Source: Pyrobaculum oguniense TE7 (GTDB lineage: Archaea > Thermoproteota > Thermoprotei > Thermoproteales > Thermoproteaceae). Taken from it: a stretch of 64,000 nucleotides of DNA. The notes beneath the pieces are model-generated. The model did not search any database. It worked only from the letters and a program-made list of their open reading frames with translations, and was not told where the DNA came from. The stretch is taken from contig CP003316.1 of the NCBI GenBank assembly GCA_000247545.1, positions 1,149,233 through 1,213,232 of the forward strand, in the 5' to 3' direction. Each line of letters opens with the position of its first letter. Within the stretch, counting starts at the first letter, position 1. This document shows, piece after piece, positions 51,494-59,431 of the stretch. The position numbers and the translations under genes are program-made.

Positions 51494-51602
51494 GTATCTA
51501 TTCTTTTCTAAATTAATGTTTTTTATTACCGATATGCCCAAGAATATTCTTCTCAATTTCACTGATAATAACTTTTTAAAATATTTGTGTGTGCAAAAAC
51601 AC
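51494..51602. promoter_or_regulatory. Divergent promoter of the sulfur module
   Basis: A 109-bp A/T-rich gap feeds two divergent operons. The rightward TATA box TTTTAAAATAT (51574-51584) is centred about 24 nt before the tusA ATG, and a leftward TTCTAAATTAAT-like region lies near 51506-51517. Sharing of one control region supports coordinated expression of all eight genes. Confidence 0.5.
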
Positions 51603-51848
51603 ATGCCAAGTATTAAAAAGGTAGGTGATGGAATTTATGAGCTGGATTTGAAGGGCTATGTCTGCCCCTACCCCCAGATGTATACTGCCCAAGCTCTTAA
51701 AAAGCTCTCTAAGGGCGTGAAGTTGAAAGTTGTTATAGACAACCCGCCTTCTATAGAAAATATCAAAAACCTTGCCCAGAAAGAGGGTGTTAAGATAGCC
51801 TCAATTGAGGCAAAGGGAGGCACATGGGAGATACTCCTTGAACTATGA
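51603..51848 (+). CDS. tusA: TusA-family sulfur carrier protein
   Basis: An 81-residue TusA/SirA-fold protein. The persulfide-carrying motif is CPYP in LKGYVCPYPQMYTAQAL near residues 18-34. TusA passes sulfane sulfur between enzymes. The ATG at 51603 is fixed by the TATA box at 51574-51584. It overlaps the DsrE-family gene by 4 nt, and TusA-DsrE pairs are typical of archaeal and bacterial sulfur-trafficking operons. Confidence 0.88.
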   Translation: MPSIKKVGDGIYELDLKGYVCPYPQMYTAQALKKLSKGVKLKVVIDNPPSIENIKNLAQKEGVKIASIEAKGGTWEILLEL

Positions 51849-52216
51849 AAATTGGAGTGATCCTAACAACAGACGACCCCGAGCGGCTTTACGTGGCGGG
51901 CACTTACATCGCCACCGAGCTGGCTAGGGGAAACGAAGTGGTGGTATTCATAACCGGAAGGGCAACCCTGGCCTTCTCCAAGCGCGGTAAGTCTGAGGAG
52001 TCCGAACCTATTAAAAAAATGAGGGAGTTGAAGGTGTATTGGGACGAGCTGTTCAAGGCGGCTAAGCCTATGGGCGTTAAGTGCATAGCCTGTGAAACAG
52101 CGACAAAGATATTCGGCGTATCTGAGGAGGAGTACGACAAAGAGCTTGTAGACGAGGTGTCATCTATGTACACCTTCCTCGAGGAGGTAGGCGACGGCAG
52201 AGTGGTGGTGATATGA
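51845..52216 (+). CDS. DsrE-family sulfur-relay protein
   Basis: A 123-residue DsrE/DsrF-like protein: GVILTTDDPERLYVAGTYIA at the start, VVVFITGRATLAFS near 35, and two Cys in GVKCIACETATKIFG near 76-90. The second Cys of that motif matches the usual active Cys of DsrE-type proteins. It probably receives or donates persulfide sulfur with the TusA encoded next to it. It overlaps both neighbours by 4 nt. Confidence 0.82.
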   Translation: MKIGVILTTDDPERLYVAGTYIATELARGNEVVVFITGRATLAFSKRGKSEESEPIKKMRELKVYWDELFKAAKPMGVKCIACETATKIFGVSEEEYDKELVDEVSSMYTFLEEVGDGRVVVI

Positions 52217-53532
52217 AGGCGTCAATGATCTTGGCGGTGATCCTGGTGGTAGCCTTGGCGGCGGTGGCCGCGCTTTATTCGCAAGAGGTGCAGAAAGCCA
52301 GCTCTCTTGAACAACAAATTAAGGAATTAGAACAGAAGGTAAAAAGTTACGAAAGTAGATTTTCGGAGCTCTCCAATACTATATCAACATTACAAAATGA
52401 GATAAAAGCAAGAGATCAGCAAATTCAACAACTGCAGGATCAGTTGGCCAAGGCTGCGCAACGGATCCCGGGGCTCATCTACGCGCTGATAAGAGAGGGG
52501 AGGGAGCCCTATGTCCTTGTGATAGACCCCAACACTAACAACATAGTTGCCAAGATTGCGCTGAGGTTCACTTTTTCCCCCGAACTGTTTAAGGTAGTAA
52601 ATGCAACTTTATTCAGAGCACCTTCCCCAAGCAGATTTGAGGTGTGGACGCCTAGGTATTGGGTGCCAGATATTCCCTATCTTATATTCCTCTTTGAGCA
52701 TCCTAACGGCTCATTTGTCGCATTTATAGACAGGGCAACGTTTAGAGATGTAGCCGTGATAAAGACATATGAAAAATACACAAGGCAATACGGGGGAATC
52801 ACACCAGACGGCAGATATTTGATAATCTCCCAAAGGCAAGCGCAAAGAGTTGTTTTTATAGACTTAGAAAAAAGGGAGATAATTAAGGTGGTTAATGTTG
52901 ACGCTAATCCATGCGATGCAGCGCCGTCACCAGATGGCAAGTATGTGTTTATACCAGTTAGATCTGACCAAGATCCTAAGAAGCCTGAATATGGATTAGT
53001 ACTCGAGGTGCCTACAGGTAGGGAGGTGGCGAGGTATTACTTCAAAAAGCCCGGCGAGGAGACCTATACAGAGCCATCAATGACGTATTGGAGCTATTAC
53101 AAGCCTGAATATGGCATACTCCAAGGCGAGGCCCGGCCTTATGAGGCTGTGTTTAAGTTTGACTTAGCGGGTGGAAAGATAGATCTAATCAAAGAGGTGA
53201 GCTACCCCTCTACTCCGTACATGGCTATTGAGAATCCGGCGAGGGAGGAAGTGGCCGTTGTGGTATATGAATTCGGCATATATGTGAGATCCTTACCACC
53301 CGAGTATCGAGTATTAAAAGAAGTAAAGCTCGTACCTGATTATGTAAAGGCTACAGAACAAGGCACATATTCGCAAGATGGGCGCTACTTTTATTTAGCG
53401 GGTACAGGAGGCGGAGGCTTAGTCATATTAGATACCTCTACATGGACTGTGGTTAAGCATATAAAAGCCGACGCGGCTGTGTGGGTAATAGCGGTGCCCA
53501 GCGGCGAGTGGCTTAAGCACTGGAAAAAGTGA
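52213..53532 (+). CDS. Exported coiled-coil / beta-propeller protein
   Basis: A 439-residue extracellular protein. The N-terminal membrane anchor (MILAVILVVALAAVAALYS) is followed by about 60 residues of heptad coiled coil rich in Gln (SLEQQIKELEQKVKSYESRF and on to IQQLQDQL). A propeller with blades such as ITPDGRYLIISQRQAQRVVF near 195 and PSPDGKYVFIPVRSDQD near 235 follows. The pattern resembles cytochrome cd1/SoxEF-type or YVTN propellers but lacks a haem motif (no CxxCH). It could form a surface scaffold for sulfur-oxidising partners. Overlaps of 4 nt on both sides. Confidence 0.72.
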   Translation: MKASMILAVILVVALAAVAALYSQEVQKASSLEQQIKELEQKVKSYESRFSELSNTISTLQNEIKARDQQIQQLQDQLAKAAQRIPGLIYALIREGREPYVLVIDPNTNNIVAKIALRFTFSPELFKVVNATLFRAPSPSRFEVWTPRYWVPDIPYLIFLFEHPNGSFVAFIDRATFRDVAVIKTYEKYTRQYGGITPDGRYLIISQRQAQRVVFIDLEKREIIKVVNVDANPCDAAPSPDGKYVFIPVRSDQDPKKPEYGLVLEVPTGREVARYYFKKPGEETYTEPSMTYWSYYKPEYGILQGEARPYEAVFKFDLAGGKIDLIKEVSYPSTPYMAIENPAREEVAVVVYEFGIYVRSLPPEYRVLKEVKLVPDYVKATEQGTYSQDGRYFYLAGTGGGGLVILDTSTWTVVKHIKADAAVWVIAVPSGEWLKHWKK

Positions 53533-54305
53533 GTCCTCTTTTTTCAACCCTGTCTTGTATCTACCTATTTCTCCTCGTTTTTTACATATCTTATAGACTT
53601 TTTAACTTTAGGACAAATCCAATAATATTTGCGGTAGGAGGAGGTGCGCTGGCCCACATGTCCATGATGGCAGGTTCCAACGCCGCCGGCGTCCCCAAGG
53701 AGCTCGCGGTGTTGTGGCCGGTCAACCTCATGCAGTTTTTCCTAGTGGCCGTGGTGATAACTTCCTTTTTCTTCCTTACAATGGCCTACATAGTCACTGG
53801 CCCCCAGCTAAGGGCCAAAACCGCAGACGTCTTGGCGGTGGGTCTTGCCCTCTATGATATCCCCTACGGCTTTTCAGTTGCGTCCGCCCTCTTTGGCGCC
53901 CCGGTGTACTCAAGCACCGCGCCGTGGCTTTTAGCCGCAGGGGTGGCCGTGCTGGCCCTCTCCCAGGCCTATTCACTGGCCGTGGCTAGGGCAATCACGC
54001 CGGGGGGGCTTAGGGCGTGGCTCGTAGTTCCGCTCGCCTTCGCCGTGGGGTTTCTCCTATATTTCATACTGCCGCCTATGCAGACCTCGCTATATCCGAG
54101 GCTTGTGATGTCGTATTTATACGCAGGAGCAGCTCCCTGTATTGTATACAGCATGTTGAAGATCAACCTACACGCCGCCGGGCGGCTGGGGGGTTTCACC
54201 TTTAAGTTCTGGGCTGGGCTCTTTGCGGGAGTTATGCTATACGCAGCCGCAGAGGTGTTCATTCACCTCTACAGCCCAGCGGCCCACGGTTTTATACATT
54301 TATGA
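53529..54305 (+). CDS. Polytopic membrane protein of the sulfur module
   Basis: A 258-residue protein with seven or so hydrophobic helices, beginning with GTG 53529 inside an overlap with the propeller gene. His and Met residues near membrane borders (ALAHMSMMAGSN near 41-52; a C-terminal HLYSPAAHGFIHL) could bind haem or metal, as in quinone-linked membrane subunits, but no family is recognised. Its genomic coupling to the FAD oxidoreductase that follows (4-nt overlap) suggests it anchors that enzyme or passes electrons to the quinone pool. Confidence 0.6.
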   Translation: MSPLFSTLSCIYLFLLVFYISYRLFNFRTNPIIFAVGGGALAHMSMMAGSNAAGVPKELAVLWPVNLMQFFLVAVVITSFFFLTMAYIVTGPQLRAKTADVLAVGLALYDIPYGFSVASALFGAPVYSSTAPWLLAAGVAVLALSQAYSLAVARAITPGGLRAWLVVPLAFAVGFLLYFILPPMQTSLYPRLVMSYLYAGAAPCIVYSMLKINLHAAGRLGGFTFKFWAGLFAGVMLYAAAEVFIHLYSPAAHGFIHL

Positions 54306-55498
54306 AAAGGCGGGAGTTCCTCGCGACAGTCCTCGCCGGCGGGGCGGCGGGGTTTTTGATATACAGTCTGGCCCATGGGCAGAGGGCTGTTAGCCGAAAA
54401 ACTGTCTTAAAGGCAGACGTGGTCGTAGTCGGCGGGGGCGTTGCCGGGTCGACAGTGGCTAGGCTAGTCTCGCCCCACTTGCGGACAGTGGTGGTTGAGC
54501 CCAGGGGGCTATATCTGGTAGGCCCCGCCAAGGAAGACATCACGCTGGGCTTAGCTGGGGTGGAGGACTACGCCGCGGTTAGGAGAGGCGTTTTCAGGGC
54601 GGCAGCCGTGGGCCTCGACCCGGGAAATAGGCTTTTATACACTACCGCAGGGCTAGTGGAGTACAGGTACTTGGTCTTGGCGGTGGGGGTGAGGCTGGCC
54701 TATGAGGAGGCGGAAGTGACGGGGCGGCCCGACTTTGTAAACATATACGACGACGACTCGGTGCTGGGACACGCGGGGTTTTTAAAAAGGGCAAGGGGGA
54801 GGATAGTCATCGCGCACCCCGGACTCCCCTACAGGTGCACCTCGGCTCCCTACGAGTTGGCCTTCTTGGCTGACTACATCGCGCCGCGCCCCCATGACAT
54901 AGTGGTGATCTCCGGCGTAAAGGGCATCCCAGCCGAGTTTCAGGAGCAGATCTCCCAGCTGGGAGGCTTGGTGAATAGGCTCATGGAGGAGAGGGGGATA
55001 GGCCTTGTGGCCGGGGCCGAGGTGGTGGAGGTGGGCGAGGGCCGCGTGTTGCTGGACAACGGGGAGGCGGTGAAATACGACGTTTTGATCTGGACCCCGC
55101 CCCACAGGGGCTGGCCCTGGCTGGTGGAGGCGGGGGTGGCAAGGGAGTCGGAGTACGGATATGTGAGGGTTGATGACCGGTTTAGAACCCGCTGGGATGA
55201 CGTATACGCAGTGGGGGATGTGGTGTGGCATGTGGTGAAGACTGGATGGGCGGCGTATTACGAGGCTTTGGCTACCGCGGCTTATATACTGGAGGACGCG
55301 GGCTTCCCATCCACAGGCCCCGAATACTTGTACAGCGAGGATTCAATTAGGTTAGAGCCCCGGCTGGCGATAAGAGGCGCGAAGAGATGGTGGCCCATAT
55401 ACGGCAAGGTGGCGTGGCGCCAAATAGACGGGCCCAGCGAGGAGGCCGCTGAGGGGAAATACGCGTGGATGCGGGCTATGAGGGATTTAATCTATTAG
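54302..55498 (+). CDS. Tat-exported FAD oxidoreductase (sulfide dehydrogenase FccB / SQR-like)
   Basis: A 398-residue flavoprotein. The twin-arginine signal KRREFLATVLAGGAAGF is at 2-18, the first dinucleotide fold ADVVVVGGGVAGSTVARLV near 38-56, and the second FAD contact VYAVGDVVWHV near 308. PYRCTSAPYELAFLADYI near 178 is similar to the FccB/SQR region that holds a redox Cys. The second Cys expected for SQR chemistry is not evident: Cys181 appears to be the only one in the domain. It probably oxidises a sulfur compound on the outer face of the membrane. Last gene of the tusA operon; its end overlaps a pseudogene on the other strand. Confidence 0.78.
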   Translation: MKRREFLATVLAGGAAGFLIYSLAHGQRAVSRKTVLKADVVVVGGGVAGSTVARLVSPHLRTVVVEPRGLYLVGPAKEDITLGLAGVEDYAAVRRGVFRAAAVGLDPGNRLLYTTAGLVEYRYLVLAVGVRLAYEEAEVTGRPDFVNIYDDDSVLGHAGFLKRARGRIVIAHPGLPYRCTSAPYELAFLADYIAPRPHDIVVISGVKGIPAEFQEQISQLGGLVNRLMEERGIGLVAGAEVVEVGEGRVLLDNGEAVKYDVLIWTPPHRGWPWLVEAGVARESEYGYVRVDDRFRTRWDDVYAVGDVVWHVVKTGWAAYYEALATAAYILEDAGFPSTGPEYLYSEDSIRLEPRLAIRGAKRWWPIYGKVAWRQIDGPSEEAAEGKYAWMRAMRDLIY

Positions 55499-55718
55499 CT
55501 CCGCCAAGGTGCTTACCTCCTCCTTCCCCTGGTGGACGGGGTCAACGTCTATTACGTACGTCCTGCCCCCATACTAGCCGGGGGGAACCCCGGCGTAGAG
55601 CATGCCTAAGCGCCTCAATACCTCCGCGGCGATGTCCAACGCTGTCTTCACGGTAGCAAACACGGCGGTGGTCAGCTCAGGCCTCGGCATCGCCACAGAC
55701 ACCTTCGTCAAGGGATTG

Positions 55719-55986
55719 CGCATAAAGGTCCTGTGTTCTAACACGCTTTTGGCTCCCTCAACGCTGGTCACAGGGCCGTCTAGGCCAAGTCTCCACGCTG
55801 TTAGCAACATCCAAGGCCTTTCTAGTTCTACCTTTTCCACCGAGGTGTCTGACGACAAGACGGCGTAAGGCGGGCCGAATTTAGGGAGCCACATTAGGCG
55901 GTTCACCGCCGCGTATATGGCCCCGGGGGGATTTATGCTCCTCTCCGCAATTTGGCCATACGCAATCGCGGCGTATGGGTTGCTAA
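55719..55986. repeat. 268-bp identical direct repeat, right copy
   Basis: Identical in every base to 47404-47671 and in the same orientation, 8.3 kb away. The two copies flank the complete sulfur module. Confidence 0.95.
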
Positions 55987-56131
55987 GCCTAAGGACGGTG
56001 GATCCGGGGATGTTTATCAAGGTGGCGCCGGAGATGTTTAGAAGAATTGTCTTATACCACCAGCGGCAATGGCGTCCAGGAGGAGTTTATTAAATAAAAC
56101 GGAATACTTGTGAGGATGAAAATTTCATCAT

Positions 56132-56155
56132 TTCCACCTCTGGCCCCTCGTTCAT
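56132..56155 (-). repeat. Start-region repeat, degenerate copy 3
   Basis: ATGAACGAGGGGCCAGAGGT followed by GGAA keeps the ATGA and GGGGCCAGAGG parts of the other copies. A TATA-like CTTATATAGAGG (about 56171-56182 on this strand) is centred 22-23 nt upstream. Confidence 0.6.
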
Positions 56156-56199
56156 GAGGGGCGACATCGTCCTCTATATAAGTTTTTCTTTTTCGAAAA

Positions 56200-56211
56200 G
56201 GTTATATATAC
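56200..56211 (+). promoter_or_regulatory. TATA box for thrC
   Basis: GGTTATATATAC, centred about 23 nt before the ATG at 56229, indicates a leaderless transcript starting at that ATG. It is divergent from the promoter of the pseudogene. This makes ATG 56229 the expected start of thrC although it is out of phase with the main frame. Confidence 0.6.
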
Positions 56212-56228
56212 ACCCATTACTCCAGGCC

Positions 56229-57376
56229 ATGGAGGGGATTTCGGGGACGGTGTATATCTTAGATGCATAAACTGCGGCCAGGTATACAGTCCCAGTTACA
56301 AGCTCTTCAAATGCCCGAAGTGTGGGGGGCTTCTCGATGTGGAGATACCCTCTAAATATTGGGCGCCGAAAGGGACAGGGGTGTGGCGGTATGCCACTAT
56401 GCTCCCGCTTAAAAAAGGTGTTTCTCTTGGCGAAGGCGCTACCCCACTTGTTAAGTCCAACTTAGCAGAAGGTCTATACGTCAAGTTCGAGGGGGCTAAC
56501 CCCACCGGCAGTTTTAAGGATCGGGGCATGGCGCTGGGGGTCACAGTGGCGAGGGAAAGCGGTGCGAACAAGGTAGTCGTCGCCTCCACAGGCAACACAG
56601 CGGCCTCCGCCGCCGCCTACGCCGCTAGGGCGGGGATGAAGTGCTACGTGGTGCTGCCCAGGGGCAATGTGGCAAGGGGGAAGCTGATGCAGGCCGCCCT
56701 CCATGGGGCGGAGATCGTGATGGTCAACGGCCTCTTCGACAAGGCCCTCGAGTACGTGGTGAACTACGGCACTAAGTACGCCTATCCCCTAAACAGCTTC
56801 AACCCCTGGCGCCTCGAGGGGCAGAAGACTGTGGCTTTTGAGATATTTGAGGAGCTCGGTTGCCCCGACTACGTGGTTGTGCCGGTAGGCAACGCCGGCA
56901 ATATCTCTGCCATCTGGAAGGGGTTTAAAGAGCTGGCGGAGCTGGGCCTGTGTAACAAGCTTCCGCGGATGGTGGGCGTGCAGGCAGAGGGCGCCGCCCC
57001 GCTGGCCGAGGCGTGGGAGAGGGGGCTGGAGGAGCCCCTATTCGTCGACGAGCCGAGGACAGTGGCAACTGCTATAAAGATCGGGAGGCCTATAAACTGG
57101 CCCAAGGCGGTTAGGGCCGTGAAGGAGTCAGGCGGCTTCTTTATCAAGGTCCAAGACGGCGAAATCTTAAAGGCGCAACGGGAGCTGGCGCAGAGAGACG
57201 GCATAGGCGCCGAGCCCGCCGGGGCGGCCTCGGTTGCAGGTTATTTAAAGGCCAAGTTAAGGGGGGTCGTGGTCGCCGTGGTGACGGGCCACGCCCTAAA
57301 GGACCCAGACGCGGTGGAGATATCGGCAAAGGAAGTTAGGAACGCCGACGAGCTGATGGAGCTGTTGGAGAAATGA
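56229..57376 (+). CDS. thrC: Threonine synthase, start separated by a one-base phase shift
   Basis: Converts O-phosphohomoserine to threonine with PLP. The PLP lysine is in TGSFKDRGMALG, the phosphate loop ASTGNTAASAAAYAAR, and NSFNPWRLEGQKTVAFEI follows. The uninterrupted frame with a legal start begins only at GTG 56339, but the same frame encodes the family's zinc ribbon upstream (CINCG at 56264 on and CPKCGG at 56311 on), with no in-frame ATG, GTG or TTG. ATG 56229, fixed by the TATA box, reads MEGISGTVYILDA and stops. One extra G in either G4 tract (56234-56237 or 56243-56246) would give ME-G-D-F-G-D-G-V-Y-L-R-C. Identity certain; mode of start unresolved. Confidence 0.88.
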
Positions 57377-58362
57377 AGCAGGTGGTCAAGATTGGGGGCT
57401 CACTCCTCCGGAGCTCTTCAGATTTCGCAACGGCGGCTCGGTTTGTTGCGTCTTTCCGAGAGCCCCCCGTTGTGGTAGTGTCGGCGGTGAAGGGGGTGAC
57501 AGACATGTTGCTCCAGCTTGACAAGACGAGGAGCTACCTCCTCTACGAGGAGGTGGCCCACAGGCATATATCCATCGCCAGATCTTTAGGAGTTGAAGAA
57601 GCCATCACGCCGCTGTTGAAGGATCTGGAAAAAGCCCTCAAACTCCCGCGGGCAGAGTGGACGTCTGACTACTTCGCCTCTTTCGGGGAGAGGCTATCCG
57701 CCACCCTATTACACGCCGTCTTGAAAAAGATGGGGGTTGGAGCTAGGCTATTCATCGCCCCGCTTCTTACAGACAGTAATTACGGCAACGCGGAGCCCTA
57801 CGCCCTAGACAGAAGGGATGAAATCGCCCAGCCTGGCGTGGTTGCTGTTGTGACGGGGTACATAGGGAGGGATAGGTGGGGCAGGTACACCACTGTGGGG
57901 AGGGGCGGAAGCGACTACACGGCGACTTATATTGGGAAAGAGATAGGGGCCGGCAAGGTGTCTCTCATTACAGACTCCCCCGGCGTCATGAGCGCCGACC
58001 CGCGGGAGGTGGGCGAGGCTTTTGTCCTGCCCTTCCTCTCGATACACGAGGCCATAGAGGCGGCGAAGGTCGGCGCCAAGAATTTCCACCCACGCACCTT
58101 CATACCGGTGGTGGAGGCACAGATGGCGGTGGAGGTCAGAAACTACCACAGCAGAGGAACCTTGATATCATCGGTCTTCTCACCACCTCCGTACAAAATA
58201 GTGACCCGTTGCGGCCAGGGTAGCTGCGTAGTGGGACTAGCCGCAAGGGAGCTGACAAAGCTAGGCGCCGTCCAGCTCGGCCAGTACTCAGTGAAGCTGG
58301 ACATCCCGCCAAGGCAGGCCCATGAACACCTAGTGCTCCCCTTTCAAAAATTTATAGCATAA
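57373..58362 (+). CDS. lysC: Aspartate kinase without ACT domains
   Basis: An amino-acid kinase of 329 residues that phosphorylates aspartate. VVKIGGSLL at 4-12, VVVSAVKGVTDML near 34-46, SFGERLSATLLHAVL near 103, and VGRGGSDYTATYIGKEIGAGKVSL near 179 are diagnostic of aspartokinase. The ACT regulatory domains found in most aspartokinases (~450 residues) are missing: the last 60 residues do not form two ACT repeats. It may be unregulated by end products or use another regulator. Overlaps thrC by 4 nt and precedes asd, forming a threonine/homoserine-branch operon. Confidence 0.88.
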   Translation: MKQVVKIGGSLLRSSSDFATAARFVASFREPPVVVVSAVKGVTDMLLQLDKTRSYLLYEEVAHRHISIARSLGVEEAITPLLKDLEKALKLPRAEWTSDYFASFGERLSATLLHAVLKKMGVGARLFIAPLLTDSNYGNAEPYALDRRDEIAQPGVVAVVTGYIGRDRWGRYTTVGRGGSDYTATYIGKEIGAGKVSLITDSPGVMSADPREVGEAFVLPFLSIHEAIEAAKVGAKNFHPRTFIPVVEAQMAVEVRNYHSRGTLISSVFSPPPYKIVTRCGQGSCVVGLAARELTKLGAVQLGQYSVKLDIPPRQAHEHLVLPFQKFIA

Positions 58363-58377
58363 CGGGGGCTGAGGGGT

Positions 58378-59397
58378 ATGGATAGGTACAAGGTCTACGT
58401 GCTGGGCGCCACGGGTCTGGTGGGGCAACGGTACGTCCAGCTACTCGCCTCGCATCCATGGTTTGAAATTGTAGGGCTGGCCGCCTCTGAGAAGAGCGCC
58501 GGGAAGAAGCTGTCAGAAACTGGGTGGGTTCTCGAGGAGCCGCCTCTGCCCAGCGTGGCGGAGATGAGAATAGAGAAAATTGACGTGGAGAAGGTGCCGA
58601 GGGTGGACTTCGTCTTCTCCGCCCTGCCCAGCGAGGTGGCGGCCAAGGTGGAGCCGGAGCTAGCGGCGAGGGGCTTCACGGTGTTGTCCAACTCCAGCAA
58701 TATGAGGATGGATCCAGATGTCCCCCTGGTAATACCTGAGGTAAACCCTGAAGACTTATCTCTGGTGGAGAAGCAGAGGGCGACGAGGGGCTGGCGCGGC
58801 GCCGTGGTGAAGAAGCCTAACTGCACCACGACTATCCTCAATCTGCCCCTGAAGCCCATACTAGACGAGTGGGGCATCGAGAGGATCCACGTGGTCACCA
58901 TGCAGGCTCTTTCCGGCGCCGGCTACTCGGGCGTGCCCTCGGTCGCGATCATGGACAACCTAATCCCCTTCATAAAGGGCGAGGAGGAGAAGGTGGTGGC
59001 AGAGACCAGGAAGATACTTAAACAAGACTTCGAGATCTACGCGACGACAACAAGAGTGCCCGTGTTAGACGGCCACACAGAGGTTGTGTACGTCGATACC
59101 AAAAAAGACTTCGACACGGCAACTGTTACAGAGGTATTAGGAAAATTTAAAGGACTGCCACAAGAGTTGAAGCTACCAACAGCGCCGCCGCGGCCTATAG
59201 AGATAAGAGCACAGATAGACAGGCCCCAGCCGAGACTCGACAGGTGGGCCGGGAGAGGAATGGCCGTCGTGGTGGGAAGGGTGAGAAAACTTGCCCCGCG
59301 GAAGCTCGCCTTCGTGGTCCTCGGCCACAACACAGTCAGAGGCGCCGCCGGCAACTCGATTTTAACTGCTGAGTTAATTGTCGCGACTAGGCGTTAG
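58378..59397 (+). CDS. asd: Aspartate-semialdehyde dehydrogenase
   Basis: Reduces aspartyl phosphate to the semialdehyde. 339 residues with LGATGLVGQRYVQLL at 9-23, LSNSSNMRMDPDVPLVIPEV near 102-121, the catalytic Cys in KKPNCTTTILNLPLKPI near 146, and GHTEVVYVDT near 237 containing the conserved His. This is the archaeal/fungal type. It lies 15 nt after the aspartate kinase gene and shares the operon. Confidence 0.93.
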   Translation: MDRYKVYVLGATGLVGQRYVQLLASHPWFEIVGLAASEKSAGKKLSETGWVLEEPPLPSVAEMRIEKIDVEKVPRVDFVFSALPSEVAAKVEPELAARGFTVLSNSSNMRMDPDVPLVIPEVNPEDLSLVEKQRATRGWRGAVVKKPNCTTTILNLPLKPILDEWGIERIHVVTMQALSGAGYSGVPSVAIMDNLIPFIKGEEEKVVAETRKILKQDFEIYATTTRVPVLDGHTEVVYVDTKKDFDTATVTEVLGKFKGLPQELKLPTAPPRPIEIRAQIDRPQPRLDRWAGRGMAVVVGRVRKLAPRKLAFVVLGHNTVRGAAGNSILTAELIVATRR

Positions 59398-59431
59398 CGG
59401 AATATCTAAAAAGCAAAAACAACAAATCTCT

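Larger units (their letters stand above)
55487..56155 (-). pseudogene. Decayed copy of the unknown paired-family gene
   Basis: A homologue of the gene at 47169-47844 in the same orientation. Reading leftwards: ATG 56155 followed by G4 (56144-56147), then a frame keeping GARGGNDEIFILTSIP, further phase changes (FNKLLLDAIAAGG; LLNISGATLINIPGS), and a stretch identical to the other copy. Near the end an in-frame TAG at 55573-55575 separates LYAGVPPG from YGGRTYVIDVDPV, where the intact copy has Asp. The last codons overlap the end of the FAD oxidoreductase gene. The combination of several phase shifts and a nonsense codon marks it as broken, yet its core is identical to the intact copy. Confidence 0.75.

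Noticed and set aside
55573-55575. In-frame TAG as pyrrolysine or programmed read-through
   Set aside because: The intact copy has Asp at this place, the same copy has several other lesions, and nothing here indicates pyrrolysine machinery. A nonsense mutation is simpler.
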